A stretch of 64,000 nucleotides of DNA from Trichoderma breve (Eukaryota > Ascomycota > Sordariomycetes > Hypocreales > Hypocreaceae). The notes beneath the pieces were generated by a model. That model worked only from the letters and a program-made list of their open reading frames with translations. It had not been told where the DNA came from and ran no database searches. Each line of letters begins with the position of its first letter. Position 1 is the first letter of the stretch. The stretch spans positions 4,960,001 to 5,024,000 of the forward strand of contig NC_079234.1 in assembly GCF_028502605.1 (NCBI RefSeq). Direction: 5' to 3'. Below are positions 32,202 to 44,697 of the stretch, piece after piece. Made by a program: the position numbers and the translations under genes.

Positions 32202-32771
32202 ATTATAGGCTGCCGAAGAGAGCGAATGGCAAACTCTCTAGTCCGTTAAATAAGTGTTGACTAAGAGCCTGAAAATGAGAAATCAAAAGGAATTGCGGTT
32301 GCTGGTATCAAGGTAGAGAGATAATAACGATCAGAACGGAGGCTCGCCTTTTGGTCATGAGGAGGTGAAGGCTTTAACTGGGGGCTGTGACTTGCTGAGG
32401 CCCAAAATAAACAGAGACCGTAGTAACTGCCATTTTTTAGGTGCTTTGAACGACGCTTTTGAGGACAAGGCAAGAGACAATGATCTTTGGAAGAAAGAAC
32501 CAAAGTTTTGCAAACAGTTCCTCGCTTAGCGGTAAAAGAGAGAGGGAGGGGAAGAGAGGCAAAGGAAGAGACCATTGTCCCAGGAGATGAAGAATACATG
32601 TACCCAAGTAAATCATCTCTGCGTGCTGAATTGACATCAATGCTAAAAACGTGCCAAACTATCTAATAAACGCCTCCCTCTAGTATTACGTCCCTGATAT
32701 CACAATTCCCTCAATTACCCTAGGTAGTAAATAATACAAAATGTCAATACCTCAAAACGCGCTGCAAAGAT
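32202..32771. other. Upstream region of the orphan gene
   Basis: 570 bp between two minus-strand genes. Minus-strand CT-rich tracts near 32460-32600 fit a promoter or leader for the gene starting at 32201. Confidence 0.5.
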
Positions 32772-34595
32772 TTAAACCAAGTCACCCACAAACCCAAGCT
32801 TTTCCCTGTTTTCATCACAGATGCGAGCCCACTCAAGCAACAGCCGCCAAACATACAACGCCATATCCTCTCGTCTGAGAACCTTTTCTGCCCACGCCTG
32901 GCCGGTTTCCGCAATGAATCGAGCAGCTTCGTCGCCTCTGCCCCTGGGACCGTCGGCGAAAAAGTTGAGGACCGAATATAAATCTTGAAAGGTGTTGTCG
33001 AAAGGCGCAAAGTGCATCCAGGGAATAAGTCGGTCGTCGTGCCACTCGGCGTATACCGTCGCCTTGAGGGGCATGCTGGTTGATCGCAGAAAGCCGCGAT
33101 ATCGAGCGCTAAAGGAATTGCCGTCGACATCGGGGAGAAACTTGTAGCCGTATTGTTCTTTCATTGGGACGCGCTCCACCTCGTGATAGTACGGCTCGAG
33201 AAATGCGCATGCGTCAGGAGGGCAGAGCTTGACGAAGCCGGCATTCGCATTTTCGTTGAGCCAGGCTCCAACTTGTCCCTGAGACAGATGCTCGCTGTTA
33301 TAGAGCCGTCGCGACGGCATTTCGAATGTCGGGGATCGTTCGTTGCGATGCTCCATCTCGCTGACAGTTGTGCCGTTGAGCATTTGGATGAGCCTGTGGC
33401 GGTGGAAGTGTTGCCACATATCTTCGCCAGCACGGCCGCCGGAAGCCTCTCCTCGCCAGACAATGCCGTCCTTTTTGTGTTTCCAGGAGACTCCATGGTC
33501 TTCACCTCCGGCGTAGAACTCGTCGTTGACCAGGTACATTGCTCCCGGGATGAGGATCTCATTGTTCGCCATAAGCTTCGAGCCGCCAAACAACGGAATC
33601 AGCTCCTCTGTGGAGGACAAGCTGACGGGCTTGACAAAGGTACCATGTAACTGGCGCAAGTGTGGCTGTATACAAGGGTCCATGGCTGCTGTCCAGTTTC
33701 GAATGAAGCCTTTGTAAGAGTATGACGGGTTCCATTCGTTAGGAATGCTCGCGGGGGCCGTGAAATCCGTTACACTTTGGACGCCGTAAGCAGGTGTATC
33801 TGGGCCGCACGTCTTGACGAACAAGTCCCAGTATGAAGCATCGTCAAAGGAATGCCATTTAGGATCGTACGGCTCCAATTTGGCGTCATCAATACGCTTC
33901 AAGCCCTTGAATTGAGTGGTAACTTCTTTAGTAGGAGTGATTTTCCTGCTCTCTTGTTCTTTTTGTCGGAGTTTCGTGATTTCGTCGAAAGGGACGAGGA
34001 TTCGAGATTCATCCATGTAGTTTATGGGCATGTCGACGTCAGGCAAGTGTTCAGCAAACTCGCTGACCAGTTCTGTCCAGAGCTGCAGCCAGATCACTCT
34101 CCCTTCAACGTCTCCTACACCTTCGGCCGTTCCATTTCGCACCTTGACAACGTGGAACCAAGAACTGGCTCGCTTGGCGATTGTTTCCGTGTCAAGGGAC
34201 CAAAAGGGGGCCAAGTCGGTATAGATGCGATCGAAGAAGTCTTCGACAATGATTGCGTTGTTTTCGAGCGCGCCTGCGACCCATTTGTCGAAGCCTGGCG
34301 GCGGGTGTCTTCCTCTCCGCTCTCGATACCTAGCAGCAGCGCTTGTGATATTGTCACTGCGTTTTTCCATTAAATCCTCATGATGGGCTTTGGCTTCGAC
34401 CATAAGCTTCAAGATGGGATGCTCTATCCAGGAAGCAAACGACCCCTGATTCCCCAAGATGACCAACGGGCGTCGAGGTTCTAAGTCGGGCCATAGTCTA
34501 TAAGTTGTAAACAAAAAAGCAACCACAAACAAAAGAATTAAAACTTTTACAGCAGCCTTCGGGTATAAACCCAGCCGCTTTCGTATATCGAACAT
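32772..34595 (-). CDS. Family GT90 (CAP10-like) glycosyltransferase
   Basis: Intronless, 607 residues from the ATG at 34595; the open frame further upstream has no ATG. Type II topology: short basic N-terminus, helix VKVLILLFVVAFLFTTYRLW at about 17-37, then a lumenal domain. The C-terminal half has the GT90/CAP10 pattern: GAMYLVNDEFYAGGEDHGVSW, WRGEASGGR, a Cys-containing FVKLCPPDAC, then KFLPDVDGNSFSARYRGFL and the WHDDRLIPWMHFAPF stretch. Relatives include cryptococcal Cap10/Cxt1 xylosyltransferases and animal POGLUT enzymes. It probably adds a sugar to glycans or proteins in the Golgi. The donor sugar cannot be assigned. Confidence 0.92.
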   Translation of the reverse strand: MFDIRKRLGLYPKAAVKVLILLFVVAFLFTTYRLWPDLEPRRPLVILGNQGSFASWIEHPILKLMVEAKAHHEDLMEKRSDNITSAAARYRERRGRHPPPGFDKWVAGALENNAIIVEDFFDRIYTDLAPFWSLDTETIAKRASSWFHVVKVRNGTAEGVGDVEGRVIWLQLWTELVSEFAEHLPDVDMPINYMDESRILVPFDEITKLRQKEQESRKITPTKEVTTQFKGLKRIDDAKLEPYDPKWHSFDDASYWDLFVKTCGPDTPAYGVQSVTDFTAPASIPNEWNPSYSYKGFIRNWTAAMDPCIQPHLRQLHGTFVKPVSLSSTEELIPLFGGSKLMANNEILIPGAMYLVNDEFYAGGEDHGVSWKHKKDGIVWRGEASGGRAGEDMWQHFHRHRLIQMLNGTTVSEMEHRNERSPTFEMPSRRLYNSEHLSQGQVGAWLNENANAGFVKLCPPDACAFLEPYYHEVERVPMKEQYGYKFLPDVDGNSFSARYRGFLRSTSMPLKATVYAEWHDDRLIPWMHFAPFDNTFQDLYSVLNFFADGPRGRGDEAARFIAETGQAWAEKVLRREDMALYVWRLLLEWARICDENREKLGFVGDLV

Positions 34596-37458
34596 AGAAA
34601 GGATTGGAAAGGGGAGCAGCCCAAAAACGTCACAGTTGGCGAATAGCCAGAGGAGGAACAAAAGCAGAATACCTACAGCCTCCCAAGGAGAAGAGCAAGT
34701 TTCACGTTCTACATGTCTAACTGAGCCAGGGGTACATTGACTGTAATTGGCTTACGCGGCTATAAGGATGGAGATGATGGCAAGTGTGGAATTAGTCTGT
34801 CAATACGAATTTGTTGGATGGGTGTTGTGGATGCTTGAGGGAGGCTTGGCGAGGCGAGCTTCGGAGTAAACTGGCGGCGGAATGCTTTTGCCAGGGTGTG
34901 ATAATGTTAAATTATGCATCTAACTTTGCAGTATTTGCATGAAACGGGGTCAAGATTATCAACACCAGTAGTCAAGCATCCATATCGAGTAATTTATGGC
35001 CCATCTGGGTACGCTTCCCATGGAAAGACGGCGAAGTATATGCAGTTACACAAACACTAGCTTACTGTAGCAACAAGGGTGAAGACAAATGTCGGTCTCT
35101 AGGTGAAAATTAAAGTGAACACGCGTACTCTTACATGTTAGATCAGAAGCAGTTTGGCGTCAGATGCACCTCTCTTGCGGAACTTCGGCTCCGAGATCAA
35201 CTTTCCGTGACAATTACCAGTTAGAGAGCCTGTGTCCAACTATTTAAAGAGCCAATCTCCCCTTGGTCCTGGAAATGGGTTTAGCTGAGCTCTGCTTGGG
35301 CTTGAGGGAGTTTCAGTCTACTCCATACTCGATAACTTTAATCATTGTTATTCTGACAAGTCAATCCTTCGACGAGTTGAGAGCAGCCGCTTGTCAAAGA
35401 TAGCGTTTGTTAGCTCATGTCTAGTTTCGGAGAACTGTTCCGGGAAGAGATTTTAGTGAAATGATGCTTTGCCACTACAACTTTTAGCACATAAACAGAA
35501 TTGGAGAGGGTGAAAAGTTGTTCTTCTCGTGGTCTTTCACCTTGACTTCAGCTTTTCCCATCTTCAACAGAACCATTTCTACACAGTTCTCAAATTAGAA
35601 TCCGCGTATTTCTGATTACGGATTGAGGACAAATCATTAGTACATATTTCCGAGCGTTGTCCTAGAACAGATTAGCTGCCAATTCCTGCCGTGGCAGTGC
35701 CAGGATAAATTCTGCCGCCCCTTGGTCCCGCGATTCTTACGAAAGTCGGATATATTCCCGAGCCGCTTTTTGGATAACAAAGAACAGCAAACCAATGGTT
35801 TTAAGTGTTGGTAGAGCCCCCCAAATCCACCATACTCCGTGGGCAATTGTTTGCGAGTTGACGCGGGAAAAAATAAGACGCTCTGACCCCCAGTTAGTCG
35901 CATGAAAATAAGCATATCCGTTATAAGAATAAAGTTGTGTCAATAACATCAAATCGTAAGTTGATTGGAAGTGACGAGCTATAAGTAAGGGCGACATTCT
36001 TTAGTTCAAAGCGCAATAGCAAATCTCCTCCAAAACGAAGCATAAGGAACTTCGGTGTCTATTTAAAGCATTAAACGGCCATTGCGAATACTGATGTCGA
36101 TGAGTTTTCCCTCCTTTTCCATTGATCCATCACTTCGTCCGAACGGTGCTCCAGCCACGGTCGAATTATAAGACTCTATTGGTGCAATTACGACTGTTGC
36201 AGGTTTTGTCGTTGACATCCATGACATAACCCAAATAACTCCCCGTTCAAATTCCTAATCCAGCCAAATCCGAAGCCAATCTAGCCGCTTGAAGCGACTC
36301 GAGTCAGACCAACGAGTGACTAAGCCATGCTTGCCATGATACAACGGCCAATCAAATGAGCCCCTTACCACCGTAACCACCTGTCTCACCGAATCGACCG
36401 CGGACGAAGCTTTTCTCATGGGTTTAAATGCAAATACAACGTTGACTTCTAAATAAGGTGGCTATGTTGACTGCGGCCGGGCAAATCAGACTGGTTGAAC
36501 TGGAAGTACTTGACCAATGTGGTCGATTTAAACCCTCTTCGGCATTTCTGCAGCCTTATTTTCTTAGTGGATGCCTTATTGATAGTTATTCCATCTCTCT
36601 CCGTTCACCGAAGCCAACTCATCTCAATATTCTATTACTAGTTTCTTTTTCTCTTTTCGTTTCTCAAAAGTAAGTACATTGAGATATACTCACTTATATC
36701 CCACGGCGCCTTCCATTGAAGCTACCGGCATTTTATCGCGGTAATTCGACGAGGCCCACGAAAAGGCTAACCTTGAAGTTGGTCAAGAACACTGGAAGAC
36801 ACTCGATGATGGGGTTAAAGCATAAAGAGTTCCTAGTAATGCGGTATACCGGAAAACTTTTGCAATAGATTGGAGGATGTGATGAGATCTCGACTCCTTG
36901 CATAATCCAGCCTAGTCGGCCTCGCGTTCCTATGATCTGCTTCTTCATCATCTTCAAGTGCATCTGAAATGGCTTATCATGCCAATATCCAAGCTAATTC
37001 AAGCTAAGCCACCCCAAAACGCAAGGCTTTGCTTTATTTCCTCGAGTCGGCTGCGTGGTTGACTCAGTTGCATGCCATGGAAACCATGAAGGCGCAAGGG
37101 AGACTGATTCAAGGGGCTTCAAGCCTTGGTCAGATTAGAGACATGTCTAATGGACACTGGCTCTTTCATCCTATTAGATGCTTCGGAATGCTCTTTTGAG
37201 ACTTTTCGGCTCGATAGTTGGACCATTGATGCGGGCAACTCAGTGCGTGTGCAATGTAGCCCTTCACTATATAGATAGAGGTCTATGCGAACCGGACGTA
37301 TTCGAGAATACCTAAGCACCTCGTACTCTCATCGCATCACAGGCTCCCATATTGAGAGAGAAAGCAGGCTGGAACATTAAACTTGTCTTGGGTTACTCAA
37401 ATTTGCCCATTTCTGCACAGTGATTTATCTTCCTGCATCATATCTCGTACTCTCGCCA
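34596..37458. other. AT-richer gene-poor stretch
   Basis: 2.9 kb without supported genes between the GT90 gene and the CFEM gene. The composition is visibly more AT-rich than coding areas. Its ends must contain promoters of the GT90 gene (minus) and the CFEM gene (plus). No transposon termini or long repeats were noticed. Confidence 0.45.
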
Positions 37459-37779
37459 ATGAAGGGACTCGTCTCCGCTCTGCATATCGCAGTGCTTACT
37501 CTCGTCTGCACCGTCACCGCTATGGATGGAAAAACTTGCTTTACAATATGCTATCATCCAGCTGTAGAGCAGCAGTGCCCTGATGCGAACCTTGAATGCG
37601 TTTGCGAGAATCAAGAGTTTATATCGCTGCTCAATATGTGTATTCAGCGGACATGCCAGGAATCTCTATGTAAGTTATTTCACTCCCTACGCTTGGACAA
37701 GGTTCTCATGGCCGTTTGACTAATTATGATATCGATGGCAGATGAGGCCGAAGCTATCCATGCCGATATGTGTCTCTGA
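37459..37779 (+). CDS. Small secreted CFEM-domain protein
   Basis: Two exons, 37459..37669 and 37742..37779 (72-nt intron, GTAAGT..GCAG); 82 residues. The signal peptide is MKGLVSALHIAVLTLVCTVTA. The mature part is a bare CFEM domain with eight cysteines at 27, 31, 40, 47, 49, 61, 66 and 81. It also has the C-P-D-x4-C-x-C signature in which the Asp (42) can contact heme iron in characterised CFEM proteins. There is no GPI tail or transmembrane segment, so it should be freely secreted. The eighth cysteine comes from the 38-nt second exon; without splicing the domain is incomplete. CFEM proteins act in heme capture, wall integrity or host interaction; which applies here is unknown. Confidence 0.9.
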
Positions 37780-40219
37780 ACGAATCTACCGCAAGTGGCT
37801 GGCTCGTGTGTTGTTGAGATATGATATCTGATGTAGTCACCATGTTACATCCGTTGGCTGTCTAGAGACCTTGGCATTACTGTATTTTTACTTCCTATCT
37901 AATTCCCTGGAGCAATACGAGAATGAATCATGAACAAAACTGTCATTTGTCTCTTACTTGACATTTGTTCTAATGAGAGCCCCAGGGGCACCAGGAGAAC
38001 TCAAACAGATGAAGCTCCTGCTTGAAATACAAGTGACAGTCTCTCAACCCCAGGGAGACGCGTGCCAATACAAGTACAAGTAGCATTGCCATACCTTAGT
38101 GCCCGTAGTATTTCCCGGGGAGAAAGAAGATTGTCGCGAAAGGGGCGCGGCACTCGCGCGAACCACCTTGTTTTCCCCCGTTGTCGCAAATCCCGCTTTG
38201 GCGTCTTGATGTGTCATATGGCCTAGGGTACTCCGTACTCTGTGAATACAAGCTTCACGGAATACGGAGTATTAGATTACATGCTGACAAAAACGAAGTG
38301 TTCGAGAATCTTGAAACCCCAGCAGTTGATCTCGACAAGATCCCAACAAACAGTGCAAAGAAGAGATCCATTCTCGAAAATATGCCCCTTGCCAAATGTG
38401 GCCGACGCCGATAATCATTACAGGCAGCTGCATTCTAGTCACCTTCCGCGCTAGGGCAAAAGCACAAGTGCCTTGAGATGCCCCTCAAGTACCTTGCAAC
38501 GGCACAAGAGGTGCTATACATAGGAACATTCTACCTCGCAGTTACCAGAACAGGGTCGTACAGTACTTGTGCTGTGTCTTTCGTAGCCAATGAGATCTTA
38601 CAAACGCGCGACAGGTGAGCGTATAAGCACGGGGAGATAAGATGTACCAGGTAAGTCGCAGCTACAGACGACGTGGGTGTCGCGTTGTACTGCATCGTAC
38701 TCGTATAATCGAACAGACGCCTGAGTAAGTTCCTACACTACAGTGAACAAGCGTCCAGGGTTCCGCCTCTACTGAATTTCGTGATCAATGCAACGAACCG
38801 CCATTGGATCAACAACAAGATGCATCGCCGGCCCTTTGACATGGAAACAGACAAGCTTCGTTAAACGTCAATCAATCCATCGTCATAGGGCTTATGCCGA
38901 GGTCGCGAACCGAACTATTTACGGGTCCCGCGAGTCAAGCTAACCAAGCGCAAGGGAAAATAGGAATCGCAAATTGCTGACATACAAGAGCTAAAATGCT
39001 GGCAAAATACTAGGGAAGAAAAGAACTTTGCAAAAGGGAAAAAGAAAAAAAAAAGGAGAAGTGGAGAGGCCAAATACTTATTCCCGCCTCCGATACATCC
39101 GATTAGTAGACGTTTTGTATGACGTCCAGGAAGAGAAGGGAAAGCTACCCACACTCTAATCCTCGTGGCTGGCGGCCTGAATCTCGGTGGCTTGGATGGG
39201 AGCTCTTGGGAGGGAGCACGAGATTGCACGTATCGTCGGCAAGTGACGGTGTTGATTGCGCGCAGATTGGCCTCGTTGAAGGCCTAAATACCGCCGTTGT
39301 GGTGCCAGGGCCTCCGCGCAAGAACCCCCCAAATACGACTGGTCGTGGAGAAGCAGGGCTCGAAGATGCTGCCTCCGCGCACATTCTGCTTACCTCAGAG
39401 GGTAGGATAGGATATCCCTGGGAACGCTGATCGACTGGACGAGAGACGCCTCAAACCCTCGGCAGCTTATCACCACCAAGCACAAGCGCAAGAACCCTCG
39501 CCGGCGCGCTACCACGCCGTCTGGACCCTGGCGGCCTAGGTCATACAGATCGAGCGCTTCTGGACGTTCTGGGGAGGGCCCTGTTGGGAAAAAAGAAAGG
39601 TGGGAAAGAAAGTGCCAAAAGTCATCATCAAACCAGGCTAACAGGCCGGGTTTAAGGACTTGCTTGGTGCCAAGTAGCAGCGAGTGCCGACTTGCCAGGG
39701 CGACGCTACGACTCCACGACTCCACGACTCCCCCGAGAGCCAAAGGAAGCGGCCGCAATGCGGATTAATTTGCTAGCAATAGCAAGCCTTTATTAGTCCC
39801 GGGCTTGAGGGCCGCCATCCTTGCTCACGTTGACTTCGTCCGTCGCCATCATTAGCCCACTTCGTGCGTGGCGCGCCACCTCGTCGCACCGTGACGACGA
39901 TTCTCAGCCGCTTGAGATTTGCTGCCAAGTCTGGAGTAGCATTCCCATTCTTTCTTCTCCCGCCATTCTCCGTGGCGGCCTGTCTTGGCTCCACGGGCCT
40001 CGCGCGAGAGCCGAGGAACCCATCCACTGGCCAGCCTCAGCCAGCCCCATCTGCAGCTTCTCACTGCCCATTCGCCGACTAGCTGGGTCCTTCGGGGGGG
40101 AGACACGGGGAGAAACCTCGTCTTTCAACTCCGGTCACGTCTTGATTGCCTGTGGCCTCTTCATCTTCGCATCCTTCGATTCGCCTATCTCATGCTACTC
40201 CTGTCCCTCAGACGGGTAG
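37780..40219. other. Intergenic, upstream of the zinc-cluster regulator
   Basis: 2.4 kb with no assembled gene. 39010-39060 has a purine-rich AAAAGAAAAA tract. 39800-40219 is GC-richer and is the probable promoter and leader of the gene at 40220. Open frames here show no family resemblance. Confidence 0.45.
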
Positions 40220-43200
40220 ATGGAGTCGCCTCAGCCGCACGACGCAGAAGGCTCTGTGCCGCCACCACACAGCTCTTCCGCATCTCTGTCACCTCCAAAT
40301 AAGCGCCGACGGACTACGACAACTAACGGTGACTGTTGTCGCACTTGCAGATTACGGAAGGTAGGGAAAGTTTCTCTGTTGTTTTCGCATCGCCGTCGCA
40401 AGGCACAGCGTGGTAGGCATATGTCCCGCGCTGGGCTCTGAAACCTGTTGATTCATTATGTTTACACGTCTGTATTTTGTTCTGTATGCTGCACAGCTAG
40501 ATACCTTTTTACCGCACAAGCGTTCATTCTGTTTGTTGTGTTGCTGGTGTTGCGATTCTTCTATCTCTTCTGTTGCGTTCCTAGGACTGACGAAGAGGCT
40601 TTCCCTCCTTTCTAGGTCAAATGTACCGGAAACCCTGGAAATGGACCTTGCAGCAACTGCTCTAGACTAGAGCTCACTTGTAGCTTTGCTGCATCTCCTG
40701 GCGCTTCCGAGGAAGGTAAATTACCATGTTTCGCAACAAGTTCAATCTTAGGGGTTTCTGACAGCTAGATCCAGAAAGAGTCTCTAGAACAACACCTTCA
40801 CACAGCCATACAGAAGCAGGTACGCTGAGGAAGAGGGCGCAGAGGGCGTGCAGTCAGTGCCATACGCACAAAACGAAGTGCTCTGGAGACCTACCCAGGT
40901 GTAAAAGATGCGAAGCTGCCAACCTAGTCTGCGAATATACTCCTACCAGGAGGCGGTTCACCAATGTTCGTTTCAACAGTCCAAAGGCTGAGGACCAAAC
41001 CCCTTCTACTTTGCAACCCCTCAAGTTGGAAGAAAACACAGCCCTCAGCCCCACGAGCAGCAATAGTACCAGCGTTCCATCTTACATCCTCGAATCCTCG
41101 AATCTTCAGGCCGAGTACGCGTTTCTCCCCCTTGTTGCGGTAAAGAAGAGTTGTATCCGGCGACTAACAGTAAATCATTCAGGGACATGCTACTCAGAAA
41201 AGATATTATTCTTACCCACTTGGATGCCTATTTTGATTATTTGTACATGATGCCAAGCTTAGGCTTTTTGCACCCCGAAGTCACCTACCGAGATGTTCAG
41301 GTATGAGGGCCACCATGGCATGCCAAGTGACCAGCAGAATCACCTGACATGGTTGTTCTTAGGAAAACAGATTCCCTCCTGCTCAAGCAGCGGCCGTGTG
41401 CTCCGTTACCAGTTTCTTCGTAAATCCTGGCCTGGCCGGCCGGGAATTTGCAAGGAAATGCAGCCAGCAAGTCGAAATGCATATTTACCGCAACATCTAC
41501 AAGTTTTCTGAGAGCGCCCTCTTTTTGTTCGCCCTAAATATTCTTTTCAACATTCTCGACGGTTCGCACGCAAAAGTGTGGCAATGCTTTGGTGTGGCCT
41601 CGAGACTTATGATAGGCTTGCAGCTGAACTGGGATGTCACATCACGCCACTCTACCTTTATTCAACAAGAATGTCTTCGACGTATCGCCTGGCAGCTTTT
41701 CAGCCTTGACCGCCTATTAGCAGGTGGATATGAAGAGTACATATCTTGTCGAGCTGAGAATATGAAGATTAGGCTGCCCTGCAACGAAGCTGCTTTTAGG
41801 GAGAATCGACCGGTGGTTGCGGAGAGGCTTCATGACAGGCCTTCGCGCTGCTCACCGGCTCTGGGCCTACACGGAATCCAAATCCTTCTTGTCGATCTTC
41901 GGCACCGCATACAAGTGTAAGTCTCGCCCCTCTGCCGAAAAAGCCGTCTACAACTAGATTAGAATACTTACAAGTTTGTAGATCGACAAAAAAGCTAGCA
42001 TTGCCTTCTGGAACGGCCATTGCGGCCCTGGAGCCATCAAAGGTTATGGAGGATATCGCTGCGTTGCAGAGCGAGCTGACTAGATTTCATGTTTCGATAC
42101 ACGACGAGCTACGACTGACTGACCAGAGCATGTCTCGATATGCTGCCTCGGACCAGTGGAGAGGATACTGTTTCTTCCATACGCACATGGCCGTGAGCCA
42201 CATCGACCTCTATCGATTCTCATTGCCGGGTCCCCGAAACCAATCCTCGATAGAAATCCTTCGGAAACTTCCCCCGGACTTTATTGCTCGGTGTCAAAAG
42301 CAGGCCGTTGCCCACGCCATGAGTCTAGCCCGATTTTTGGAAGCCATTAAGATCGAGACGGACAGGATGCCAAACCCCGGAACTCCTAAACTGGTTGGCG
42401 ACTACTCGGTTGCGCATATGTCCACTCAGTGTATTCGCGTGTTGCTCATCGCTCTGCAATACAACCTGTATGAAAACCTGATGGATACTACAGCACCGGT
42501 GTGGAGAGGCGCCGAGACTAGCGAGGGTCAGATCAAGTCGTTGATCGGCACCATCATGGAGATAACCGAGGCATGGGGCGAGATATTCGACATGGCTAAG
42601 CAAGCTGTATGTTGTATTTTGACTTTTCTCTATCCTCTCCCCTCTGACTTGCTGCCCCCCCCTCCTTTTTTTTTTTCTTTTTTTTCTCTTTCCACCGCTT
42701 TGACTTGCAATCTAACGAACGCCGGATAGCACGACTGTAACAAGGCGATGGTGGAAGAGTTTTACAAGAACGGGAGGATACTCGATCGAGGTAACGCTGC
42801 CATAAACACCGGACAAGAGCCAACCGAGGACAAATTTCTATTTGGATCGGATGTTTTTATTGAGCGAATGAACATCCCTGACATGAAAGATGAACAGAGG
42901 AGCCGAGCCGCGAACATGCCCGTGTCCGACTGGTGGATGGGTCCATCAACGACCCAGCAAGCATCGTCCAAGAGTGCGTCACCGCTGATGATGCCATATT
43001 CTACCCCAGAATCGAGCTATGACGGTGACCACGGACCGCCCGGCGTCCCCCTGTTCCTCGCTCAAGCGCGCAACGTATCCCTGGGCATCAGCGACATCTA
43101 CGACGCGGAGACGGCGGTCGGCATGCAGCCGTCCGACATGCTGGCCATGATGCCCAACAACTACCAGATGATGCAGACCGAGGTCCTGAGCGGACAGGGC

Positions 43201-43395
43201 GGCATGCCCATGCTAAGGATAGACGACGCCATCCCCAACCAGGCCATGTTTCGACAGCAGGACGTCCCGCCCGCCCAGCCGCAGCACTTCATCCCGACGC
43301 AGCAGGGTATCATGATGAATGGATATGTGCCGCCGCCGTACCCTGGTAGCCATACCAGTACACCTCCGTATCCGCAGCAAAACGGCTTTAATTGA
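40220..43395 (+). CDS. Transcription factor with two tandem Zn2Cys6 clusters and a fungal_trans domain
   Basis: Seven exons: 40220..40360, 40616..40715, 40769..41114, 41183..41300, 41363..41916, 41982..42606, 42730..43395; 849 residues. Cluster 1 is C40-x2-C43-x6-C50-x8-C59-x2-C62-x6-C69, with the usual basic run before it (NKRRR). Cluster 2 is C108-x2-C111-x6-C118-x6-C125-x2-C128-x6-C135, again preceded by basic RKRAQR. Both have the full six-cysteine spacing. The middle homology region (EDMLLRKDIILTHLDAYFDYLY through LRRIAWQLFSLDRLLAGGYEEY) is the fungus-specific transcription-factor domain. The C-terminal 200 residues are Met/Gln/Pro-rich and likely activating. Intron 1 (255 nt) splits cluster 1 after RLRK, a common site in this class. 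Intron 6 has a long T/C tract before its acceptor. Target genes unknown. Confidence 0.9.
42652..42689 (+). other. Extended polypyrimidine tract in intron 6 of the zinc-cluster gene
   Basis: A C8 run followed by T- and C-only sequence with long T runs, 40 nt before the GGATAG acceptor at 42729. Unusually long for the short introns of this genome. Confidence 0.7.
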
Positions 43396-44697
43396 AGAAA
43401 AAAGGAGGGAGAAAAATGGGAGAATACTTTTGGGGTGTTTTGGGATGTTGATCATATGATAAAGCGTCGGTGTTTAGGGCGTTTTTGGTTTTATATAATG
43501 CCCCTTTTGGAAAATGAAGACGGGGCATTGCGTGTATAGCTATGGGTTTCTATCGTTACATATGTGCGAGGCTACACGTTGGATTTGACAACGGCGTGGC
43601 AGTTTGTATTGATGAGAATTGGCGTGTGTTGTGCATAAATCGGATGTATTTACTGCAATGGCCGAGATATATGGTGAAGGTGAAGAGTTTGGGAAGCGGC
43701 AGCGACTCTCCTGTTTGGGATAGCGTGTTGAAATACCGCGCGATATATACATTAATGCTGGTCATGAAGGCTTCTCTCTGTGAGCATATAAGGGGAATCC
43801 TTCATATTCACGAATATATATTCTGATGAAAGCATCTCTCCACATGATATCAGTCTAGCAACGTGATATACTGACTCAGTAGGCACAGTCGTGATGACGA
43901 AAGACAAGATAAAGGCATAATTCTTGATTATACACTATGTAATATCCTATACAGCTATATCACAAAAGAGCCATATCTTCAGTTCTTTCATCAAGATGGC
44001 CAGTCTCGCTATGTACTAAGGTCTTGTGTCCAGTTTTCTCCCTTTTTATTCCTCCGCTCCATAAACCTTCCCTCCTCCCCCCCTTTCTTACTTAAAACCC
44101 CGCCCTTTTTATGTGCTTCTAAGACAACCAGCCCAATAGAACAATCCCAAGCCAATCCCAGCTTGGTGCCGCCCTTCCTCCACAAATCCCTTAATGAGGG
44201 CAGAAGATTGTAGCATTGACGCGGAGGAGAAGCTTTGAAAAAAAATAAGCCCCACAGGGGAGAAAATTGACAGAATAGTAGACCCAATCATGGCAGCTGT
44301 GTACGATATAAAAAAAACAGAACTTGAAGTAACCGCTGCATAAACTGTAACCCCTCACATGTAGTTGCGCCATGTGCTTATCTATATGTCATAAGATCCG
44401 CTAGGGAGAGAAATGAAATAACCTTCCTCGGAGAAGAAGATACCGGGACTCGAGAATACCGAATTGAAGATTATGAAAAGAAGAACGAACAGAGAAACAT
44501 GGTATCGAGAATTTTGAGTGTCCAAGACTTGGTATCCAAAGGAAGTCGTTACACAGAGGATCGTTAAGTCTAGGTAAGAGCGTAGTGGAGGTGAATTTTT
44601 TTATGTCGTCGTGTATTTTTTTTTTCTGCTTTTGTAGGCATGGCCTGAGATGTAGTAGGAGATTCGGTGGACGAAGAACAATTATCAATTAGCTACT
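43396..44697. other. Convergent intergenic region
   Basis: AT-rich 1.3 kb between the 3' ends of the zinc-cluster gene (plus) and the LPxY membrane protein (minus). Nothing coding seen. Confidence 0.55.

Noticed and set aside
36244..36258. GTTCAAATTCC resembling a tRNA B box
   Set aside because: Spacing is one base too long for the consensus, and no cloverleaf or A box lies upstream.
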